A DNA stretch of 50,355 nucleotides from assembly GCA_050253255.1 (NCBI GenBank), contig JBFWJK010000004.1, positions 1 through 50,355 on the forward strand, in the 5' to 3' direction. The notes below the pieces were generated by a model. That model was not told where the DNA came from. It did not search any database and saw only the letters and a list, made by a program, of their open reading frames with translations. This document shows, in pieces, positions 45,200 through 50,355 of the stretch. Made by a program: the position numbers and the translations under genes. This DNA is from JACKCP01 sp050253255 (GTDB lineage Bacteria; Desulfobacterota; Desulfobacteria; Desulfobacterales; JACKCP01). Numbering within the stretch: the stretch's first letter is position 1; the number at the start of each line of letters is the position of its first letter.

Positions 45200-46354
45200 T
45201 CAGCTTTCTGCCATTTCAGCTGCTATCTGAGCTGTTCTGCGTGCGACGCCCTCTTTTCCAAGCATTGCTCTGACTTCAGATAAATCATTTATCATTTTCT
45301 GATACACATCTTTTTCCTTAAGGTAATAAACAACCGAATTCTTTAATTTTTCAGGTTCTGCATCATTTTGAATAAACTCCGGAACCACTTCTCTTTCTGC
45401 TATTATCGATGCAAGCCCTATAAATGGAGTTTTTACAAGAAGCTTTCCCGCAAAATAAGTAAGCCTTGATACTCTGTACATTATAAGCATCGGAACTCCG
45501 GCAGCAGCGGCTTCAAGGGTTACCGTTCCTGAAGCTGCAATAAGAAAATCCGATCTTTCAAAAACATTGTAAACGCTTCCATCCTCAACTTTGATATCAA
45601 TATGACTTTCGTAGTCTCTGACACAGGAATAAAAAAATTCTTCCTCACCCGGGCATGCAAAGGAAACAATAAATTTTGCATTTTCAAATTCCTTTGAAAT
45701 CAGAGACGCGGAATCGAGCATGATTTGAAGGTGATTTCTCACCTCTCCTTTTCTTGAACCCGGTAAAAGACCAATAACAGGAGATTTTGAAATTTCTGAA
45801 AACTTCCTGGCTTCTTTTCTGGGAATTGCGTAATCCAGAAGAGGATTACCCACAAAAGTGGAAGCAATGCCATACTTATCATAAATCTCTTTTTCAAAAG
45901 GGAAAATAAGAGCAACATGATCTGTGAACTCTTTTATTTTTTCAATTCTCTTAAAATTCCAGGCCCAGAATTTCGGGCTTATATAATACAGAACCTTTGT
46001 ATTATTTTTTTTTGCAAATTCTGCAAGCCTGAGATTAAAACCAGGATAATCTATGAGAATCAGAAGATCGGGCTTTATATCTTTAATGGCATGCTGAGCA
46101 GTTTTTTTTGCTGAAGAAATTACTCTTAAATTTGCAATAACGTCTGTAAGGCCCATGAACGAAAGATCTTCTGATTTTAAAAAAGCAGAAAAACCGGCAC
46201 GTCTCATTAGTTTTCCACCGATTCCGAAAATATCATAATCGGGTCTTATTTTAAAAAGCTCAGAAACAAGATATGATCCGTGAAGATCTCCTGAGGATTC
46301 TCCGCAAACAATCATTATTCTTTTTGATTTCAAAGGATCCCTACCTTTACTCAA
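45200..46354 (-). CDS. lpxB: Lipid-A-disaccharide synthase
   Basis: 384 residues. IVCGESSGDLHGSYL near the N-terminus, FGIGGKLMRRAGF, and the SKFAWNFKRI-type block (ISPKFWAWNFKRI) identify LpxB, which joins UDP-diacylglucosamine and lipid X to form the disaccharide. It starts with TTG at 46354, overlapping the lpxI stop; AAGGAG lies eight bases before. An ATG at 46315 is possible but would remove normal N-terminal residues. It sits between lpxI and msbA. Confidence 0.96.
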   Translation of the reverse strand: MSKGRDPLKSKRIMIVCGESSGDLHGSYLVSELFKIRPDYDIFGIGGKLMRRAGFSAFLKSEDLSFMGLTDVIANLRVISSAKKTAQHAIKDIKPDLLILIDYPGFNLRLAEFAKKNNTKVLYYISPKFWAWNFKRIEKIKEFTDHVALIFPFEKEIYDKYGIASTFVGNPLLDYAIPRKEARKFSEISKSPVIGLLPGSRKGEVRNHLQIMLDSASLISKEFENAKFIVSFACPGEEEFFYSCVRDYESHIDIKVEDGSVYNVFERSDFLIAASGTVTLEAAAAGVPMLIMYRVSRLTYFAGKLLVKTPFIGLASIIAEREVVPEFIQNDAEPEKLKNSVVYYLKEKDVYQKMINDLSEVRAMLGKEGVARRTAQIAAEMAES

Positions 46355-47183
46355 AATTCAGCTCCTTGAAAAAAAGATCATCTACGCCGACAACTGCAAT
46401 TTTATTTTTATCTGCTATTGAAATAAGCTCCTCGGGATTTAGTACGTTTGTTTTTCCTGCCTCGACAGCCAGAATATCCAGACCAGATTTTTTCATCTGA
46501 ACAATTGTATCCGGCCCTATTGAAGGGATGTCAAATCTTAAATCCTGATTTGGCTTAGATGTCTTCACAACCACGCCTCCACGGTTTGACAGACTCCCCC
46601 CTCTTTTTATTGCTTCATCTGTACCTTCTACAGCTTCAACAGCGACAATACTTCCGCCTGAAACTACAACGGTCTGACCTATGTCAAGCATTCCTATTGC
46701 CTTTGCAGCCCTGTAGCCGAGATAAATATCGCTTAAATTCTCTTTTGAAGGGGATGTTTTTGTCCAGATTCCTCTTTTTGCAAGAAATTCCGGCATTAAG
46801 TCTGATGAAGCCGAAATTTTGATTCCGTTAGTTTCCATAATCTTTGAAAAGGCTCTTAAAACATTATCATCATTTGTGGTTTTAAGCTTTGCAATGGCTT
46901 TAAGAGCAAGGCCGTCAGGACGAACATCAAAAAAAAGCCTTGTTTTTTTAATGCCTCCCAGCATTACTGCTTCTTCAACACAATTTTTTTTAAAAAAATT
47001 TATGATTTTTCTGATCTGCCCTACATAAAGCCAGACAACATCATCTGCTATTTTTTCAATTTCCTGCGAGGCCTCATTTTTAAAGGCGGCAACGTACACC
47101 TCTAAACCCTCATTTTTAGCTTTCTGAGAAAAAACTAAAGGAAACTCTCCGTTTCCCGCAATAAGACCAATTTTTTTATTCAC
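46347..47183 (-). CDS. lpxI: UDP-2,3-diacylglucosamine pyrophosphatase, LpxI type
   Basis: 278 residues. The start KKIGLIAGNGEFPLVFSQKA, the LGGIKKTRLF segment and VVSGGSIVAVEAVEGTDEAI are the LpxI signature; this is unrelated to LpxH. It cleaves UDP-diacylglucosamine to lipid X in lipid A synthesis. It lies between lpxA and lpxB, overlapping lpxB by eight bases. Confidence 0.95.
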   Translation of the reverse strand: MNKKIGLIAGNGEFPLVFSQKAKNEGLEVYVAAFKNEASQEIEKIADDVVWLYVGQIRKIINFFKKNCVEEAVMLGGIKKTRLFFDVRPDGLALKAIAKLKTTNDDNVLRAFSKIMETNGIKISASSDLMPEFLAKRGIWTKTSPSKENLSDIYLGYRAAKAIGMLDIGQTVVVSGGSIVAVEAVEGTDEAIKRGGSLSNRGGVVVKTSKPNQDLRFDIPSIGPDTIVQMKKSGLDILAVEAGKTNVLNPEELISIADKNKIAVVGVDDLFFKELNFE

Positions 47184-47192
47184 TTATCCACT

Positions 47193-47966
47193 CTATCTTG
47201 TGATGCCCCGATCAGATTTTTCTATAAATTTCAAAAAATAATCTACTTCGGGAGTCATTTCAACTTCCATTTTTATTTTTTCAAGAGCCTGATTCACTGT
47301 CAGATCAAGCCTGAACATTATTTTGTAAGCCTTTTTCAGGGTCATGAGAGCTTTTTCTGAAAACCCTCTTCTTTCAAGACCGACCTTGTTCAGCCCATGA
47401 AGAACAGCCCGGTCACCAGAAGCTATTACAAAAGGCGGAACATCCTTTACTATCGCTGATTTCCCCCCTATATAACAATGATTTCCCAGATGCACAAACT
47501 GGTGTACAGCCGCAAAACCTCCAAGAATAACATAGTCTCCGGCAACAACATGCCCTGCAAGAGTTGCATTGTTTGACATTATTACATTGCTGCCTGTTCT
47601 GCAGTCATGGGCCACATGAGTATAGGACATTAAAAGGTTATTATCTCCAACCTCTGTTATTCCTCCGCCTTCTCCGGTTCCTCTGTTTAATGTAGCAAAT
47701 TCTCTTATAACTGTATTTTTTCCAACTTTAAGAAAAGATTTTTCTCCCCTGAACTTCAGGTCCTGAGGAATGGATCCAACAGATGCATAAGGAAAAATAT
47801 GACAGTTCTGACCCAGCTCAGTATACTGATGAACCATTGCATGGGCTTCTATTCTGCACCCTGCACCAATCTTAACATCACCATCTATGACAGCATAAGG
47901 CCCTACTTCAACATTCTCTGCAATTTCAGCGCCCTTATCTATGATTGCAGTCGGATGAATTTTCAT
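47193..47966 (-). CDS. lpxA: UDP-N-acetylglucosamine acyltransferase
   Basis: 257 residues from the ATG at 47966, with AAAGGAAG before it; longer frames to 48032 do not match the family start. The left-handed beta helix is seen as hexapeptide repeats beginning IHPTAIIDKGAEIAENVEVG. The catalytic histidine region (YTHVAHDCRTGSNVIMSN) is present. The ATG overlaps the fabZ stop (ATGA). It performs the first committed acylation of lipid A. Confidence 0.96.
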   Translation of the reverse strand: MKIHPTAIIDKGAEIAENVEVGPYAVIDGDVKIGAGCRIEAHAMVHQYTELGQNCHIFPYASVGSIPQDLKFRGEKSFLKVGKNTVIREFATLNRGTGEGGGITEVGDNNLLMSYTHVAHDCRTGSNVIMSNNATLAGHVVAGDYVILGGFAAVHQFVHLGNHCYIGGKSAIVKDVPPFVIASGDRAVLHGLNKVGLERRGFSEKALMTLKKAYKIMFRLDLTVNQALEKIKMEVEMTPEVDYFLKFIEKSDRGITR

Positions 47967-48412
47967 AAACTTCCTTTCTCCATTACAGCCATAAATTCGG
48001 CCTGACAAACTTTTGTATCGCAAACATGACATTCACCCTTTACTCTGAATGCATTTGATCTTTTCCTGAGAATTTCCATATCAATTATAAGCTGATCTCC
48101 GGGAATTACAGGTTTTCTGAATCTGGCATTGTCTATACCGCCAAGGTAAAAAAAATCGTCCTGACTGCCAAATGACTGATTGACAAGAACTGCTCCTGTC
48201 TGTGCCATTGCTTCAAGAATCATTACACCCGGCATTACAGGTTTCCCCGGAAAATGACCCTGGAAATAAGGTTCATTGAAAGTTACGTTTTTTATTCCTC
48301 TGATGAATCTGCCCGGCTCGAGATCAAGTATTCTGTCAATCATCAGAAAAGGATACCTGTGGATCATAACACCAAGAATTTCATCAATATTTAATATTTT
48401 CTCATTTCCCAT
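47963..48412 (-). CDS. fabZ: 3-hydroxyacyl-ACP dehydratase FabZ
   Basis: 149 residues. The active-site histidine lies in HRYPFLMIDRIL and the catalytic glutamate in GHFPGKPVMPGVMILEAMAQ, as in FabZ. It dehydrates 3-hydroxyacyl-ACP; its place between lpxD and lpxA is normal, since both lipid A acyltransferases use 3-hydroxyacyl-ACP. It overlaps lpxA by four bases. Confidence 0.96.
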   Translation of the reverse strand: MGNEKILNIDEILGVMIHRYPFLMIDRILDLEPGRFIRGIKNVTFNEPYFQGHFPGKPVMPGVMILEAMAQTGAVLVNQSFGSQDDFFYLGGIDNARFRKPVIPGDQLIIDMEILRKRSNAFRVKGECHVCDTKVCQAEFMAVMEKGSL

Positions 48413-48413
48413 T

Positions 48414-49442
48414 TTATTTTTTTTCTATGTTTTCAAGCCGTTTTTCAATAAAGGAAACTTTTTTTCTCAATTCAGGAAGCCTTGTAAGTATCTTTGAAAC
48501 TTTAAGCCACAGTCTGTGGGGCATTTCAGGGATACCCGAAACTACACTTCCGCTTTTCACATTTCCGGTAACACCTGTCATAGGGCCGACAATAACAAAA
48601 TCTCCTATCTCAAGATGACCTGAAATCCCGGCTTTTCCTGCAATTATACAGTTTTTTCCAATTATGGTGCTTCCAGCCACTCCTGACTGGGCTACAAAAA
48701 TAGTATTGTCACCTATTTGAACATTATGCGCTATATGAACCTGATTATCGGTTTTAACACATCTGCCTATGACTGTATTACCAAAAGTACCCCTGTCTAT
48801 GGTATTGGAAGCTCCTATTTCAGCATCATCCCTTATTATAACTTTTCCAACATGATGAATCTTCACCCATGAGCCCCCATCAGGTGCAAAACCGAATCCG
48901 TCACTTCCTATAACAGTTCCTGAATGAATAATTACCCGGCTTCCTATTTCGCAGTCAGAATATATTGAAACCCCTGAATATATTCTTGTGCCGCTTCCTA
49001 TTACAACGTTGTCACCAATAGTTGTATTGGGGTATACATAAACGTCATCACCCAGAACAGTATTGTCGCCTATGACACATCCGGGTCCGACATAAACATT
49101 TTTACCGCAGGAAAAAAACTTCCCTGTACAGACAGTTTCATGAATCAGCTCTTCTTTTTTTTCCAGAGGATGAAAAAGAGAAACAATTCTTGCAAAAGCT
49201 GCATAGGGATTTGGATGTAAAATAAAGTTTATGTCTTTAAAATCAGGAACTTTTGGAACAATAAATGTTCTGGACAGGGAATCTGGAATTTTTTTAACAT
49301 ACTCCTCAGTCTTTGCCAGACAAATATCATTTTCTGATGCAGTTTCCAGAGGAGATACTCCTGATATTTCAAAAGCCTTATCACCGTAAACCTTTCCTCC
49401 GGTAAAATCTGCAAGCTGTTCAAGAGAGTAAATCCTAGTCAT
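48414..49442 (-). CDS. lpxD: UDP-3-O-acylglucosamine N-acyltransferase
   Basis: 342 residues from the ATG at 49442, with GGAG just before. The N-terminal LpxD domain (YSLEQLADFTGGKVYGD) is followed by many hexapeptide repeats of a left-handed beta helix and the catalytic block HIAHNVQIGDN. It is the second acylation step of lipid A synthesis. It overlaps the skp end by eight bases. Confidence 0.96.
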   Translation of the reverse strand: MTRIYSLEQLADFTGGKVYGDKAFEISGVSPLETASENDICLAKTEEYVKKIPDSLSRTFIVPKVPDFKDINFILHPNPYAAFARIVSLFHPLEKKEELIHETVCTGKFFSCGKNVYVGPGCVIGDNTVLGDDVYVYPNTTIGDNVVIGSGTRIYSGVSIYSDCEIGSRVIIHSGTVIGSDGFGFAPDGGSWVKIHHVGKVIIRDDAEIGASNTIDRGTFGNTVIGRCVKTDNQVHIAHNVQIGDNTIFVAQSGVAGSTIIGKNCIIAGKAGISGHLEIGDFVIVGPMTGVTGNVKSGSVVSGIPEMPHRLWLKVSKILTRLPELRKKVSFIEKRLENIEKK

Positions 49443-49968
49443 TGGCTCCAAACTTCTTATCATGAATTTTTATTACTCTGTCTGTAATATCAAGCTGATC
49501 AGGAGCATAAAGAATAGCGCTTTCATGAACTATGAGAAGAAAATTTTCATCTTTTCCTATCTTTTTCAAAATATCTTCAAGCTGCTCAAAAAGCTTTTTT
49601 GTCTCTTCAAGCTCTGTTTTCTTTATTTCTTTTGTATATCTGTCATCCATTTCCTTGTAATCGTTTATCTGGATGCGGTAGTCTCTTCTTTTTTCCTCCT
49701 GCTTTTCAGGAGACATGACAAGGGCTTCTCTTTCCAGCTGATCTCTTATTTTCTGAATTTCCCCTGCTTTTTCCTTTAATTTGTCTTCGAACTGAGCTCT
49801 TTTTGTATTAAGAATTTCTCTTATGCTCTGGCCTGCCTTTGAATTTTCAATAAATTTCTGATAATCAAAAACACCTATTTTTGCAATATCCGCTGCTCCT
49901 GCAATCCCTGAAAAAACAAAAGACATGACAACCAGTGAAGCAAGAAAAAAAATTGTTGTTTTTTTCAT
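49435..49968 (-). CDS. skp: Skp/OmpH-family periplasmic chaperone
   Basis: 177 residues with a signal peptide ending about GIAGA. The mature part begins IAKIGVFDYQKFIENSKAG, the OmpH start, and then has a long helical coiled coil (arms of the jellyfish trimer). It delivers unfolded outer-membrane proteins to the BAM complex; bamA lies upstream. GGAGG precedes the ATG. Confidence 0.93.
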   Translation of the reverse strand: MKKTTIFFLASLVVMSFVFSGIAGAADIAKIGVFDYQKFIENSKAGQSIREILNTKRAQFEDKLKEKAGEIQKIRDQLEREALVMSPEKQEEKRRDYRIQINDYKEMDDRYTKEIKKTELEETKKLFEQLEDILKKIGKDENFLLIVHESAILYAPDQLDITDRVIKIHDKKFGAND

Positions 49969-50024
49969 TTATTACCTCCGAAATATTTATTAGTTAGACC
50001 TGAACAGGCAATTTTAAATCAAGG

Positions 50025-50355
50025 TTAAAATGCCTGGCCCATGGTAAATTCCCATCTGCCGCTTTCATTTTCATCCTCATCAGGATCAAGCATTCTTCCA
50101 TACTCAAGCCTTATGGGACCTACCGGAGAATACCATCTTATACCGTATCCCCAGGATCTTCTTATATCACCAAATCCCACACTCTCATCTTTTGCAAAAA
50201 CATCACCGGCATCATAAAAAAGAAGTCCCATAAGTCCGGCTTTTTTTACTATCGGAAAAATAAGTTCCAGGTTTGCCTGAATATATTTTTCACCTCCGAC
50301 TTCGTTTCCTTCATCTGTCAGAACATAAATACCCTGCCAGTCATAACCTCTTACA
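50025..50355 (-). CDS. bamA: BamA C-terminal barrel, 5' part outside the window
   Basis: At least 109 residues at the C-terminus of an outer-membrane assembly protein. It includes the conserved VRGYDWQG segment (VRGF in E. coli BamA), strands such as LMGLLFYDAGDVFAK, the PVGPIRLEYG motif and the final phenylalanine (MGQAF). The gene continues past the right end. It precedes skp in the normal bamA-skp-lpxD order. Confidence 0.9.
   Translation of the reverse strand, partial: VRGYDWQGIYVLTDEGNEVGGEKYIQANLELIFPIVKKAGLMGLLFYDAGDVFAKDESVGFGDIRRSWGYGIRWYSPVGPIRLEYGRMLDPDEDENESGRWEFTMGQAF

Overview
The window looks like a chromosomal stretch of a low-GC, Gram-negative, anaerobic sulfate- or sulfite-reducing bacterium of the Desulfobacterota (former Deltaproteobacteria, Desulfobacterales-like). 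The evidence is a DsrC with the C-x10-C tail, a siroheme decarboxylase-type protein, two HdrA/Flox electron-bifurcation clusters, selenocysteine codons in two of their genes, and a complete lipid A/outer-membrane assembly cluster. No rRNA, tRNA, CRISPR array, IS element or prophage was recognised.

Layout: 1-2.3 kb is accessory (start of a secreted protein, a DUF4160/DUF2442 pair, an AAA-ATPase-like protein without its usual nuclease tail). 2.3-5.0 kb encodes an LPP20/DUF4384-type lipoprotein and a BepA-like M48 metalloprotease. 5.1-12.9 kb is a forward run: parA, parB, an ispH gene fused to a UbiA-type prenyltransferase domain, an Smr protein, a nicotinamidase-like hydrolase with pncB, a thioesterase, a degenerate GGDEF protein and a DUF4288 protein. 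13-19.2 kb holds a PilZ protein, an ArsR/SmtB regulator with an SO_0444-type metal permease, an Old Yellow Enzyme, a cupin and a frameshifted chemoreceptor. 19.4-36.3 kb is the most interesting part. 36.6-43.3 kb holds miaA, envelope lipoproteins, a macrodomain protein, a porin-like protein, a glycosyltransferase and a PAP2-type membrane protein. 43.4-50.4 kb is bamA(partial)-skp-lpxD-fabZ-lpxA-lpxI-lpxB-msbA, read leftward.

The core of the window is a pair of Hdr/Flox clusters, both on the minus strand. Cluster A (27.2-19.45 kb) is hdrCB fusion, hdrA, mvhD/floxD, floxC, floxB, floxA. Cluster B (36.3-29.87 kb) is hdrA, mvhD/floxD, floxC, floxB, floxA and has no hdrB/hdrC. In cluster B both hdrA and mvhD carry an in-frame UGA exactly where cluster A has a conserved cysteine, and a stem-loop follows each UGA at bacterial-SECIS distance. 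They are best read as selenoproteins. The hdrA and mvhD paralogues have diverged, but floxABC encode identical proteins in both clusters, with about 2.49 kb showing no nucleotide difference that I could see. This is the pattern of gene conversion or recent duplication. The cell thus appears to keep a cysteine and a selenocysteine version of one electron-bifurcating module sharing the same NADH-side subunits. Between the clusters lie dsrC, which may be a disulfide substrate for Hdr-type enzymes, and a small operon for YjbQ, a siroheme decarboxylase-type protein and a nitrilase-family hydrolase.

All coordinates and motifs were read by eye. Family assignments rest on recognised motifs, not on searches.
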